NCBI GenBank assembly: GCA_905250075.1
Contig: CAJNOP010000010.1
Coordinates: 372,001 to 436,000, forward strand
Source of the DNA: Rotaria sp. Silwood1
Taxonomy: Eukaryota > Rotifera > Eurotatoria > Philodinida > Philodinidae
Direction of reading: 5' to 3'
Length of the DNA stretch: 64,000 nt
Shown here: positions 1-17,960 of the stretch, one piece after another
Layout: the number at the start of each line of letters is the position of its first letter
Position numbering within the stretch: position 1 is the stretch's first letter
Translations under genes and position numbers: made by a program
The notes under the pieces: generated by a model
Told to the model about the DNA's origin: nothing
Databases searched by the model: none
The model's input: the letters and a program-made list of their open reading frames with translations, nothing else

Positions 1-596
1 TTCAATTACACGTCAAGAGTTGATTTTTTACTTTATAAATAATTAGTATTTATCTAAAGAAAAAAAAAAGCCTAAAAAAATGCTGAAAGAAAATAAAGAG
101 GTTTCTTGCTAAAAAGGAAATCATCTGATGGACACTATTTATAATGAGCAAATATTGATCAAATACAACATGTCTGTATAAAAGAAACATAAAAGCCAAG
201 CAAGCAAATGCTTTCTCTCTATGAAGAATTGATCAAGTGTACAATTTAGTTCTTTTTTTTTCTTTAACAAGTGTTATAGACACTAAATCATATAGAACGA
301 GGGAGAAAAAGTAAAGTGTTTGTTATTGTGCTTTGCGTCTGTAAGTATGATTTATGAGAGGTACCATAAATGGAACAAGCCACAGACGCATAAACCACAA
401 TTTAGTCAAGGAACTCGGTATCATAATTTTTTTCTGAGGCAATCTATTCAAAACGGTAGGCAAAAGCAAATACTAATAGCTATTATAAAAATACCAGTAG
501 GACATAACTATATATTTTTTTTCGTTATTGTACAAAGGATTTATTTTGTAAAATCTTCATTTTATGTTTCCTTACTAGAGAAATAAGTATTAAAAT
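1..596. other. AT-rich leading stretch, no gene seen
   Basis: Long A and T runs, no frame with gene-like composition and no convincing splice pairs. An open frame of 88 codons is present but reads as low-complexity translation of AT-rich DNA. The last tens of bases are the upstream region of the EF-hand gene that begins at 597. Confidence 0.5.
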
Positions 597-1106
597 ATGG
601 ATCTTGAATACACAGTAACTGAAAGTACTCATCGCAATGATCGTGGACAAATTATTCAAATAGATTATCAATTTGAAGAAACAGTTGTGGTTGAAACAGC
701 ATCAAGTTCATCATCAAGTATAACACGACAAAATAGAGAAAAACGAAATCGTATATATGATGCAACAATAACACGTTCACAATATCAAAATCTTGCACGT
801 CATCTTTCAAATCCATTACCATTTGAGGCATTCGTTGATGTTTTACGTCCATTTATAATGGGTTTTTATTCAAGTGATGAACTTCAGCGTGCATTCCATA
901 TATTAGATCGTGATCATTCTGGTTCAATACATATTAATGAATTAGGTTCATTTTTACCTATATTAAATGATACAATAGATGCTGAGGCTCTAAAAAATTA
1001 TGTTCGAAAAATTGATCAAAATTTTGATGGAAAGATGAATTACGATGAATTTCGTGCTCTTGTTTTACGTGGTATTGGTCGAGACATTATTTGCAATCAT
1101 GTATAA
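597..1106 (+). CDS. EF-hand calcium-binding protein, calmodulin-like
   Basis: A single-exon 169-residue protein with a C-terminal pair of EF-hands. The first loop is DRDHSGSIHINE (residues 104-115) and the second is DQNFDGKMNYDE (140-151). Both have acidic residues at loop positions 1, 3 and 12 and a glycine at position 6, so both should bind calcium. The first 90 residues are a polar, serine-rich extension (VVETASSSSSSIT) with no recognised domain. That leaves one EF pair rather than the four hands of calmodulin. The role is probably that of a cytosolic calcium sensor, but the partner is unknown. The ATG is the first in frame and follows an AT-rich leader. The gene converges on RRP9 with a gap of about 170 bp. 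No introns are needed. Confidence 0.85.
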   Translation: MDLEYTVTESTHRNDRGQIIQIDYQFEETVVVETASSSSSSITRQNREKRNRIYDATITRSQYQNLARHLSNPLPFEAFVDVLRPFIMGFYSSDELQRAFHILDRDHSGSIHINELGSFLPILNDTIDAEALKNYVRKIDQNFDGKMNYDEFRALVLRGIGRDIICNHV

Positions 1107-1274
1107 GAACAAAACATTTTATCTTTTAGTTTTTTTTTTCTCTTCTTAGATGCTTTAGTTTTCTTTTTGCTTTTGAATTTAACCAATTGATCTTTTGTGT
1201 TATCATTACACAAAATAACAGAATAAAAAAAAAGACACAAAAAAAAAGCAATAACAAAAAGACAAATATCTCGA

Positions 1275-4200
1275 CTATTTATTTTTCTCGAGTTTATAAA
1301 TGAGTAGAACATTTTTAGCTGATTTAACTGTCCACCATCGTCCAAGTCGATGTTCTTGACCAATAGCAACAACTAAATAATTACCGTCAGATGAAAATTT
1401 AAGATCATTAACAAAACCAAGCTAATCAATAAATAAATAATTAAATATGACATATAAAAAAAAAAAACAAAAAAAGAAAATCTTACTTGTGCTAATGTAA
1501 ACAGATGTGTTAAATGATTAAATTCGGGTGTTGATTTCCATAAATGAATATTTCCATTGAATGAACCTGATGCAAGTAAATCCGTATAACGAAGTGAAGC
1601 TAATGATGTTATCCAAAAATCTTCGGGTAATGATGATGGTATTAGAGATGGATCAGTGGATGTTAGTTTATGAGCATGTGGTAAATTGAATAGAGGACGA
1701 CGTTTTGATACAGACCAAAGAGCAATTGATCTGAAAAAAAGAAATTTATATCTCAAGGTCTTTTCAATCAATTTTCACAAGTTTTTTTCACATTAGATTT
1801 TTCGAATAAGTCTTCATTATCACACAAAACAACATGATCATATCTCAAATATATCTTGAAATATTATATGAACTAAGTTTGAAAGACTTATTTTAACATT
1901 CATCTATTGAAAAAAAGAATCATTTAATGGATTTGTTTTCTTGTCATTTGATCTTCAGATATTTATGAATTGATAGTAAATAGACAATATTTTTCGAACG
2001 TGAGATCGATTCGATCTTTCATCAGAATTTTTTATTATACTTTTTTCGGCATATAAGATGTATAGTCATTCTTTGACTTTCTGTCATACAAAGTTATAAA
2101 TAATCTATCCAAAAAAATGATCGAGTTAATATTGGATGAAATTCCATAAATGAAAAATAAAATGTTTAAAAATTAATGAGATAATTATAGTTTTCATTTT
2201 TTTTATAAAAATTGTAAAAAGAAAAAGATTTGAAAATTTGATTGTCACGGGTGATTTCATCCTCGAATTTTCATAATTAAGAGATTTATTTACAAGTTAT
2301 TCTCTTCTATATTAAATGTAGTTATGAATCCTTTGTAATTCATAGTAGTAGAAGCGAAAGAATGCGGAGGAGAAGGGGCAAAATCGTGTCTTTTATCTAT
2401 ATTTCATTTTATTTATGACCTTGGACGCTCTTCTAACTGATTAAATCTATAACTTTAATCAAACAGTTTTAGTTTTTGAGAATTACAACTATATGAGATT
2501 CTTTATTCTGAAATAACTTACCCATCATCTGCTCCTGAAACCATATGCTCATCATTAATCAATGCTACGCAATCGATTGAACCCCTTAAAAATCAAATAA
2601 TATTAATTACAAACTCATTAAAAAACAAATTGATTCATTATATACTTATGTCCAGTAAACACAAGATGTGATTCTTCAACAATTTTCCATAATCTCAATG
2701 AACCATCACGACCACCGGCTGTGACACAACGTTCACGCATTAATGCATCAACTGCTTGAATTGACTCTTGATGACCAAATCTATTATCAGGTCATATGCA
2801 TATATATATATATACATCTTCTAAAAAGTTTTCGTTCATTTTAAACTTACAATGTTTCAACATAACTCATTTCATCTAAATTCCAAATTTTAACGGATCG
2901 ATCTTGAGAAACACTAAATAGTTGATGAGAGTTTCGACGGAAAGTAAGACCCTAAACATACGCAATCATATTCTCTCATTATATTTCTTCATAAAAATAG
3001 TAACATACAGTAATTGGTCCTTGATGACCACGAAGAGTTTTTAAATGTTGACATGTTTGTGCATTCCATACTTGAATAAAATTTGCTTTATCTCCAGAAA
3101 CCTGAAATCAATAGAATATTTTCATATAATCTTTTATCAAAACAAAGTATTAATTTACCAAAAATTGCCCGTTTGTTGAAATAGTAATAGCAAGAACATG
3201 ATCAAAATGCCCAATAATCGGTGTTCGTTCATTCGTATCATCAATTTTTGCTATTCGACGTATTAAATGAAGTTTTTTACCGGTTGATAAACACCCTGGA
3301 AAAAACGTTTTCTTTAGTTTTATCTTTTAAATTTTTTTTTCAGCTTACACTTAATAATACTACAATCTTTGGATCCAGTGAATGCATATTTATTATCATT
3401 AGAAATACAAACACAAGTAACACTTTGTTGATGACCACGACATGTATGAAGAAGGACTGGTTCAGAATACTAAAATTAAGACAAAATTATAAGAATAATT
3501 TTTTTTTTTTTTGAAAATCTTTATCTTACACTTGAAGCTACTTGACGATGAAGTTTTCCAGCTTGTTCAAGCTAAATATAAATAATTAGAAATAATTACT
3601 GAACAATAACGTATCAACATACCACATCATCACGAAGACGTTCAGAAACAATATCACGATCAGCTTCTCGTTCTTGTTCTAAAACATAAAAAGAATAATC
3701 TTAACTATAATTCGTTGGTGTTAAACTCAGGTTACCGTTTTGATAGTTTTTTTGTTCTTTTCTATATTGAAAAATTTTTGAAATAAAAAGAGAGAAAACG
3801 ATGGTTGCGAACTTGTTGACAAGAAACTTTACAGTAAAATCCCCAAAACCTGATTTAAGATGTCGAAAAATTTTTAGAAGCCAGATATCAATATTTGTGT
3901 TGCATGGATGGTGGCTCAGCCGATCGGCTTACATTTCTAGTCTTATAGAGGCCATGAACTGCTAGAATTAAATCAATTTAGAAGGTGACAGCTAATAATG
4001 ATGACTCATTTTATGCATCTTGGTCACTTATCTGATCGTGATTCTTTTGATATCACGGTGATGTATTTCTTATATTTTTCTTATTTGAATATTTTAGTAT
4101 AGCGATTAGATTTAATGTTCTTATTCATGTAGTTATATAGTAGTAAACATAAGTTTCCTACTACTCGTATCTCGACTATGATACATGCTAAAGGTTGGAA

Positions 4201-5540
4201 AATTTCTATGTACATATTCCACTAAGAATGTAATTCTGAGACAAGAGCTTACCTCAATCGTATAAATAGGGCTAGAATTATGATGGATCAGTCCATTCTT
4301 CATCATTTAGTGGTTTATTCCAGTTATCTACCGTATGAATTTCATCGAAACTCATCAACACTTTCTATAATGATAGTCATTTTTCGATGACTATTCGACT
4401 AGCAAAAAACTATATACTGATCTTTGAAGATCATAACTCAGTGATATATCAGTGAATCAAGCTACAACTTGTACACAGACTGTTTCTCTAGTTAAACTTT
4501 CATGAAAGAATCTTTCACTAAATGAAAACTTCATTCGAACAATCATTGTGTTGGTACAGAGCACACAAAGATAACAATCTTCAATTAAACTACTTGATCT
4601 TTTGACTAAAACAAGAGAATAGACTTGTACTTTCACACTAAAATGTTAAGTATTTATCGTGTATTTGATAACAGAAAACGAAAAATTTAGTAAATAATCT
4701 TTTTTTAGACGAAAAACTTGAACTAAAGATAAACAGTCTTTAATATAAATATTATTGTATTTAACAATCGCAACGATTTCTCATTTCTGAACTAAATTAT
4801 TACTGCCATATGTGCACACGAAATTTTAGATCTCAAGCATGAATTACTGTTCAGATACGGAAGGTGAGACATGTTTGTTTACTACTGAAAAAGAATGAAT
4901 ATTGACTTATAAAGTGAAGGTTCCATAACAATGATGTTAAGTCTATAGTATCCTCTAGCAACCACTCAATTAACAGTAGTCCAATAATAAAAATTCATTT
5001 TCAAGAAACCTGATTAAATACATCGTTTCTCAGTCTGAATTTAAAATACAAAGGAGTATAGTTCAAAATAGAAAATCATCTCGAAATGTGACAGAGAAAC
5101 ATAAGTTTTTTATTGATTGAATTCAATTAGATTCTAACCTTGTTTTGCTATCTGTTCAATATATTCTTTAGCTCTTTTAAGTCGTTGTTCATGCACATTA
5201 TTTTCATCATCATCATCATGTTCTACATTTAATAATAAATTATCTAATTGAACATTTCCATTGACTTTTTGTTGATTTTGTTCGTCATCTTCTTCAATAT
5301 CAGTATCACTTAATATTTCTTCATTTTCATCAATTATATCTTTTTGTTTTTTTATTTTTTTATTTTTATGACTATTGATTAAATCAGTAGAAGTTTTTTG
5401 TTTTTTCTTTCCATTTTGAGATTTAAGTAATTTCTAATATAAAAATAAGAAAATTAGAAAATTTTCGACCAAGACAGAAAAAGTACCTTTCTTTTTTTAT
5501 CTTTTGTTTCCGAATTATGTTTACGAATGAAAAACGGCAT
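1275..5540 (-). CDS. RRP9: RRP9/U3-55K, U3 snoRNP WD40 protein
   Basis: Multi-exon WD40 protein of the U3 small nucleolar RNP, which works in the nucleolus on early 18S rRNA processing. The start (MPFFIRKHNSETKDKKRK, 5487-5540) leads into a lysine-rich acidic N-terminus (5139-5433) that ends in AKEYIEQIAKQ. The next exon (3623-3678) reads EREADRDIVSERLRDDV, the segment that precedes the propeller in RRP9. The final exon has the family hallmark GQEHRLGRWW and ends at TAG 1275-1277. The intervening exons encode the WD blades, for example WITSLASLRYTDLLASGS near 1600. Most introns are about 50-70 bp, but two are long: about 1.46 kb (3679-5138) and about 0.79 kb (1732-2520). Neither contains anything recognisable. 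The gene is 119 bp downstream of MCM9 on the same strand. The identity is strong because both the N-terminal helix and the C-terminal signature match. Confidence 0.92.
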
Positions 5541-5659
5541 TTTTATCTGAAAAGAAAAAAAGAAAATCTTTTCATCAATATCTTAGTTTGTTCGTTTATT
5601 TTCATTTCAATTTAATAAAATAATAAAAGACAAAATAATGTATATATCTGTACAGTCAA

Positions 5660-10866
<5,207 letters not shown>

Positions 10867-11329
10867 TTCGATGGAATTGTACGTTTTTTCTCTTTTTCGA
10901 ATATTATGGATTCAATTTTATAGGGTAAAACCAATAAATAATTCGATTGGTTCATGTTAACTAATGATAACAAAATATTTTTGTTGTAAGTAATTAAAAA
11001 AAAAGAAGTGATAGAAAAAATAGAAATTCATATTTAAGACTAATAATTAAACATAATTGAGTAATAAAATTCGAAAGTGTCAATGTATTCAAAGTTCTAT
11101 ATTTTAAATTTATTATCAATGTTTATTCTCTCTGAGAAGCATTATTTGCTTTGTATAAATATGCTTACCGAAGCAAAGATATATGAGTTGACCTTAGTTT
11201 TTTTTATGTACTTCTTTTTTGGGCTATTTCAAGCAAATAAACTGATTAAAAATTTTGATAAGATGGACGTTTGACTATATAAAATGCCTAGATAAACTTT
11301 AAAAAAAGGTATATCTCTCGTGTTTCAGA
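10867..11329. promoter_or_regulatory. Divergent intergenic region between MCM9 and GH78 gene
   Basis: 463 bp separate the start codons of two divergently transcribed genes, so both promoters must lie here or in a shared element. It is strongly AT-rich with several TATAAA-like words, for example just before 11283. No recognisable operator or long repeat is visible, and I cannot assign either promoter precisely. Confidence 0.4.
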
Positions 11330-14300
11330 ATGTTTTGGTTATATTTAACTGTAATATACTCTGTGGTAATCATTACTGCTCATCGATTACCTCCACCATT
11401 TGATATTCGTATTGACTATTATAAAGTTGAAACAACAAATGACTTAGTAATCAATACACCTCGACCACGATTATCTTGGAAATTACCAATTTCTACAGAA
11501 CGTAACGTTCAACAAACAGCTTATCAACTTCAAATTCAATCAGATAACGATGAATGGGATAGTGGACAAATACGTTCAAGTCAATCAATTCATGTTCCAT
11601 ATATAAATAAAAATGATCTTAAACCATCAACACATTATCGAATTCGACTTCGTATATGGACAACATATTCAGATCAAGCAAGTTCATGGACAAATTGGAT
11701 ACGATTTCGAACATCAATATTTGATTTACATGAATATATTATGCAACATAATAATGAAATTTATTGGATTGGTTCAACACAAATTTATATGAATGAATTA
11801 AGAAAAGAATTTAATGTATCAAATGATAGTCCTATTCGAACAGCAATTGTTTATATATCTGGTATTGGCTATTATGAATTATATGTTAATGGACAAAGTG
11901 TTGATGCTAGTCGAAAATTAGATCCAGGTTGGACAACATATGAAAAACGTACTTTTTTTGTTTCATATGATCTGAAATCAACTATTAAGGTTCAAATAAA
12001 TTTTTAATATTTATTCTACCTTTTTTTATTTTTTATTTTTATTTAGGCAGGTATGAATGCTATAGGTGTTAAATTAGGTAATGGTTGGTATAGTCAAGAA
12101 CAATATGTACCACCATCTGTTAGTGAACCAGATTATGGTAAAACAGAAATAAAATTGAATATATATATATATATAAATATTTTAAATTCATTATAGGTCC
12201 TCCTCGTCTTCTATTTTTTTTATTTATTGTTTTTGAAAATTCGAACGATATGATTATTTATAGTGATCAAACATGGAAAGGTCGATTAGGATCAATTTTA
12301 CATGATAGTGTTTATAATGGTGAAATAGTTGATAATCGATATGATCGTCCTAATTGGGCTCAAGTTGGATTTAATGATACATTATCACTTTGGCTTACAC
12401 CTGAAATAATGCCATCACCAGTTAATATAACTCTTAATGGTCAAATGACTTTACAAGATATGCCACCAATACGTGCTGGTCCTGATGCATTACATTTTGA
12501 AATAAATAATCTATCAGAATTAGAAAATAGCTATTTATTAAAAGAAGATTTAAATGATATTATAGGTGCACAATTACATGATGGTGGTATATTGAAACCT
12601 ATTAGTGTATCAACACCAGTATTAGGTGTTCATATATTTGATATGGGACAAAATATGGTTGGTTGGTGTCGTTTTCATTTCCATGGTCCACGTGGTCTTG
12701 GTATTTATATTCGTCATGCTGAAATATTAGCACAACCAGTTGTATCAACACAGTATGATCTTGTTTAAATAATTTAAAATAAACATAGAATTGAGAATTT
12801 TTTTAGTCAAGCATATGGTGGAATCAATATAGAAAATCTTCGTGGTGCTACACAATCTGATACATATATATTACGTGGTGATCCAAATGGTGAAATTTAT
12901 GAACCACGGTAGATTTATACAAAAATTTTATTGTTCTTTTTTTTTCCTGTTGTTGTTACTGATATTTGTTGATTGTAGTTTTACTGTTCATGGTTTTCGA
13001 TATATATCAGTTTTTGGTTCACCAATTCCTTTAACAGTTAATGATGTTGAATGTCCTGTTGTACATAGTGAAACAACAGTTAAAGGACATTTTGCATCAA
13101 CAAATCCAGTAATAAATCAAATTCAACATAATGTTCAATGGGGTCAATTAAGTAATTCAATGTCATTACCAACGGATTGGTATATAAAGATAATTTATCT
13201 TATTTCTATAGTAATAACTAAAAAAAAGTTTTTGTTTTTCTTCTTTTTTCCTTAAATTAGTCCACAACGTGACGAACGAAAAGGATGGATGGGTGATGCA
13301 GCATTATCTGTCAATGAAGCTTTATATAATTTTGATTTAGCAAAATTTTATTTAAATTTTCTTAATTTAATTGCTGATATTCAATTACCTGATGGTTCAA
13401 TATCTGATACTGTACCAGTAACATTTGGTGGTTATCCTGCTGATCCAAATTGGGGTACTGCATTACCAACAATAACATGGCAATTATATCGTCATTATAA
13501 TGATATACAAATTCTTCGTAATCATTATTCAAATATTCGTGCTTATATTGAATCAGTTCGTGCTGGTTACAACAAAACAGGTTTAGCTAAACTTGCTTAT
13601 CATTATGGTGATTGGGTACCACCACCGCCACAACCAATGACAAACGTATATCTTATTGCATCATATGCTTTTTTACATGATGTTTCATTATTAATAAATA
13701 TGTCACAAATTCTTGGTTATACAAATGATACACAATCATATATAGCATTTTATGGAAAATTAGCTGAAGAATTTCATCGAGTATTTTTTACACCATCAGC
13801 TGGCTATTATGCTGATGGTATGCAAGCAGCACAAATACTTGCATTAGCTTTACCTAATGTTGTACCAATTAATGTACGTGATACAGTTTTTAAACATTTA
13901 ATTCAAGATATTAATGATAAAGGAAATCATGTATCAACAGGAATTGTTTCTACTGCTGCATTATTTCCACTTTTATCTGATAATGGTCAACATGATTTGG
14001 CAATTGAATTAGTTTCTTCAATAACATATCCATCATATGGTTATATGTTTAATAATCCATATGAAAATGCTACAACATTATGGGAATTATGGGATGCACC
14101 AATGGAAGGTCCAGGAATGAGTTCACGAAATCATCATATGTTTGCAAGTATTGGTGCATGGTTTTATTCACATTTAGCTGGTATTGATTTTCAATCTGAT
14201 TTAATTATTATTCGACCACGAATGCTATCAGAAAATAAAAAACATCTTTTAACAAAAATTGATTGTCAATTAAGTACATTATATGGACTTGTTCATGTTT

Positions 14301-14554
14301 CATATACACGTGATGAACGTGATACATTACCGAAGTCAATCTTACTTCGAATTTCAATACCATCAAATGTTCAAGCTCAAATTATATTTGAACCATTATT
14401 TCCCGATGCTCGATGTGTGATATTAACTGAAAATAATAAAATTATTTGGTCAATTGATAATAAAGAAAATAATATTTTTCAAGATTCAAATACTGGTTTA
14501 ATGACTCTTCAAATCGGATCAGGAGATTATGAATACCAGGCTTTTTGGGAATAA
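11330..14554 (+). CDS. Secreted GH78 alpha-L-rhamnosidase, likely horizontally acquired
   Basis: 967 residues from six exons: 11330-11989, 12047-12137, 12197-12752, 12807-12908, 12979-13179, 13261-14554. All introns are about 50-80 bp and in phase. Alpha-L-rhamnosidases remove terminal rhamnose from plant or microbial glycans and glycosides. A hydrophobic N-terminal stretch (residues about 1-18) suggests secretion. A fibronectin-like N-terminal domain follows (PRPRLSWKL, then TAYQLQIQ), then the beta-sandwich domains and the (alpha/alpha)6 barrel. The catalytic motif CPQRDERKGWMGDA begins at residue 537 and includes the expected general acid (E542 by family analogy). The presumed base lies in ATTLWELWDA (E812). 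GH78 is typical of bacteria and fungi and not of animals. The spliceosomal introns and host-like AT-rich codons mark it as resident rather than contamination. Horizontal transfer is the likely origin. The enzyme looks complete. Confidence 0.93.
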
Positions 14555-14992
14555 GAATTTATATGAAAGAAAAAAATATCAAAAAAGTTTCATTATGAAA
14601 AGCATTTATTTTATCATAGCTGTTGTGATATATATATATTATACGTGTAATTTTAGTATTGTGATATGCATGTGCTTTTTATCTTCGTAGATATGTTTCA
14701 ATTGAATAATAAAGATTTTAGAATTTCAATAAATTACTGACTGTATTTTAGAATAGATAACAGATGTCTTATTTATCATGCTTGAAAGTTTTGTTTCCCA
14801 AAACCGACTTCTTTATTAATTCAACAAAGAAATAGTAACAATAAAATAAAATACAAAAAAAAAAAACAAATTCTTGACTATTGAAATATATATCCATTTT
14901 TTTATTCATTTCATGAACTTTCTTTTATCTGCTCTAAAAATGAAAAGAAAAAAAAAACTAAAAATCTTAGTTTTGATTTTTTAGAATTCTCT

Positions 14993-15356
14993 TTACTTTC
15001 GATCGCCTCTTTCATTTGATCCACTACTCACACTACCTTTCAAGTCCTAGCAAAAATATTTATGAGAAACCATATAATTTAATCATGTTACTAACTTTAT
15101 GATACTAAAATAAACACACAAAAAAAAAAATAATATATTTGCTTTTTTTGTTTGCAATTAATTGAAATCAACAAACCTGGTTATCATGGCCATGATATGG
15201 TGTATGATCTTATATTTAAGGATGTTCAGGTTTCTTCTTTTCTATCTTATCACCTTGTTCTATACATATAATTGAAAAAACAATTCATCATCAATAAATA
15301 AAAGAACTCTCTTATTATGATAAGGTTTACCTCTGAATTAACATCAGTATTCGACA
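14993..15356 (-). pseudogene. Small hydrophilic protein gene, possibly decayed
   Basis: Reading the minus strand, an ATG at 15356 opens MSNTDVNSE. A GT/AG pair joins this in phase to a second block reading EQGDKIEKKKPEHP, which then meets a stop. The same block resumes in frame as DHTPYHGHDNQ, and a third spliced block reads DLKGSVSSGSNERGDRK before a stop at 14993. All three blocks are polar, glycine- and lysine-rich and lack hydrophobic residues, in the style of hydrophilins or LEA-like proteins. The internal stops suggest either a 23-residue microprotein or a decayed gene. I do not recognise the family. Confidence 0.25.
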
Positions 15357-17042
15357 TTCCTTTGATAACATTTGCATTTATTAGATATTTAGTTGTAAAA
15401 AAAATAATAATATAAGTTTCAGCAGACACACTAGAATATAAAGGATGTGTACTAAAGGACAATCAGTACACAAGAAAAAAAAAAGACAAGCACATTACAG
15501 TAAATGTGACTTGTTGACTGGTGAATATGAAGTATGTAAAGCTAAGAACCGATGACGAAGACCTTCTTTTGATTGCAATTGTTTTGATTCTCACAAGCTT
15601 TTTCGAAATCAAAATATAAATTAATTGACTTATTTATGTATTCAAAATCAATCACAATTCAACCATTTTCATTACCTAATGATCAACATGTAAGAAGATA
15701 AACTTGAAGTGAAACATCAATTAAATTAATTTTTCATAGAGAATGTTCAATTGTATTGATACATATCATTCAAGATGTATTTCATTTAATATTTGATTTC
15801 GAATCATTAATGCTAAATTTTGTATGTGCACACTGTAAATGTTCATCACAATAAACTTTTGAAAATATTTGTCAACTTCTTGCCTCTTGTGTTGATGATA
15901 ATAAAGGTGATTCAAATATTTGCGTATTACATTCATTTGGGGTCGTATATAAACTTTTATTCCAACATGTATCATGAAACTAAATTTCATTGAAATCAAT
16001 TTACATAATTATTAAATTTATTGAATCAATATTTAAAGTCGAATTTGTTCGTTTCGCTATAACAATAAATCGATCAAGTATATTTGACTTTACATATATC
16101 GTGCTCATTTCTCATTATCTGCATCATAATATAATGGACCTCGATGTTTTTAGAATATCTCAAAAATGAAAGTAGCCAGAAATCTATGATTTTCATCAGT
16201 CGAAACAGAAATATGAAATAGTGGAATTTCGCTAATTATCCAAACTATGTATCGATCGGGCTGATCCATTTAGCTGTAGATTTTAACCTCATGTTTTAAA
16301 ACACCCTTCTCAACTAACGATGAGTTCCAACTTAAGGAATCAATAGTGAAAACATTTCTCTGTCAATCTACGTAAGACCTTGACTCTTCTAGCTTATTTC
16401 ATTCATGAGCTATTAACGTTTTATTAGAAGTCTTAAAATTGCCCAACAGACTATTGATCATTCTGAAGTGTATTGAGTTTGGTGTGTTCGTCTACGGTAA
16501 GTCCAATGTTAGTAGTTGTTTTTTAGTTTCAATAGGATCGTCAGTTGTTAGATAATAATTTTTGTAATTCACTCTACACACAACTTTCAACGTTAAATGG
16601 AATATTTTCCAGATCTTGTCTTTCCAACGTCAGATCATTTCAAAACCAAAAACAAATTCTATCATTGAACTCAACGTAGACAAATACATCAAATTCAATA
16701 CAGTTTGGAATACCTAATGAAAATGAAACTCTTTGTTAGTTGACAAAGATTTTTTCGAAAACTTCGAGTAAAAATTTTCAGCAAAAAGTTACCAGCCTGA
16801 CCAATGCCTAGGTCAGATAATTCAATAAAGTTTCACTCTCTCCCAATATTTCTCTTCCGAAATGCATTGTATTTTGACGCTAACAAAAGTAACCGTTGTC
16901 ATTGAACTCATACTACTAAAATGCTTATGATGCAGTAGAAACTTCAAAATTTGATTTAGTGAGATCTTTTAAATTAATAATACTTTTCTTAATAATCATA
17001 ATTTGAATATTAAGTTCGATATGTAAACAAGACTACTTTTTA

Positions 17043-17345
17043 ATTTCATTCTAAATAATAAAATAAACGTTTTTGGTTAATAAATCCATAATTGCTTTAG
17101 TAGCATCTTTTTGTTGAATAATTTTATTTTGAAATTTTTCAATTTTTTGTTTTTGTTGTTTTTTTTTTTATTATAAATATCATCAATCGTTCTATCAGTA
17201 TTAATTCACCATCGTTCAAATTTTATACAAGAATTTTCAATTAATCGGTTAATAAACTTGTTTTATCTACTAATAGATATAATTGTAGACTTATTAGATC
17301 ATCATGTTCTTGACATAGTATAAGTATTACCAACATATCATATGA
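17043..17345 (-). pseudogene. Possible remnant of a coiled-coil gene
   Basis: The minus strand reads SYDMLVILILCQEHDDLISLQLYLLVDKTSLLTD, followed after stops by LILIERLMIFI and KQQKQKIEKFQNKIIQQKDA. The lysine- and glutamine-rich tail has coiled-coil character. The blocks are interrupted by stops, and no GT/AG arrangement I could find joins them cleanly. It may be a decayed gene or an unrecognised exon set. AT-rich DNA readily yields such K, I and N-rich frames, so confidence is low. Confidence 0.2.
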
Positions 17346-17960
17346 AACTTTTAAAAAAATTAGATTTTAAGGAAAGGAACATCTTAATAAAATTCAAATG
17401 AATTTTATTCTTTACGATAAAACATACACATGATGTTTCAATGATCGCTATATAAGTTTCTTTTTTCTCTTCTAGTAATGGCGATTAATATTAACCAATC
17501 GCTTGATTATTTAATATCAGCTAAACAAGATCATTTTCATCGATATATTTTTCCACGATAAATATTTAGTTAAAAGAGAAAAAGTTTTTGATGAAAATTT
17601 GTCTTCCTTTAAACTTCTTCAACAAAATCTTCATATACCGACTTTTCAGTTTTTATGTGTTTTTATCAATTATCAATAAACTTCTATTATCCTCGTTCTC
17701 TATCATTCCAATGAAACAAAGTTAATGATAGCCAAATTTGAAAACCACTTCTGTTTTCAAACTTCAAAACAATAATGTCAATTCAAATTCTCTTGCACTT
17801 TTTTTGCAAACACAATTATTTACGGTTGGCAGATTAAACTCTAGTCTGAACTGTGTGATGCAGAAGAACAATCGCTTTTTCATTCTTTTTTAAAAGAAAA
17901 TTTTATAATGATTTCATTATTAGTTATCTAATCAGTATTTGAATGATTTATGATTTTTAG

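Larger units (their letters stand above)
14555..17960. other. Gene-poor stretch between GH78 and TAF6 genes
   Basis: About 3.4 kb of AT-rich DNA with only two weak coding traces, described separately (14993-15356 and 17043-17345, both minus strand). The rest, including 15480-17040 and 17345-17960, shows no convincing exon, hairpin or tandem repeat. It includes the 3' end of the GH78 transcript, with an AATAAA signal near 14705. Confidence 0.4.
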
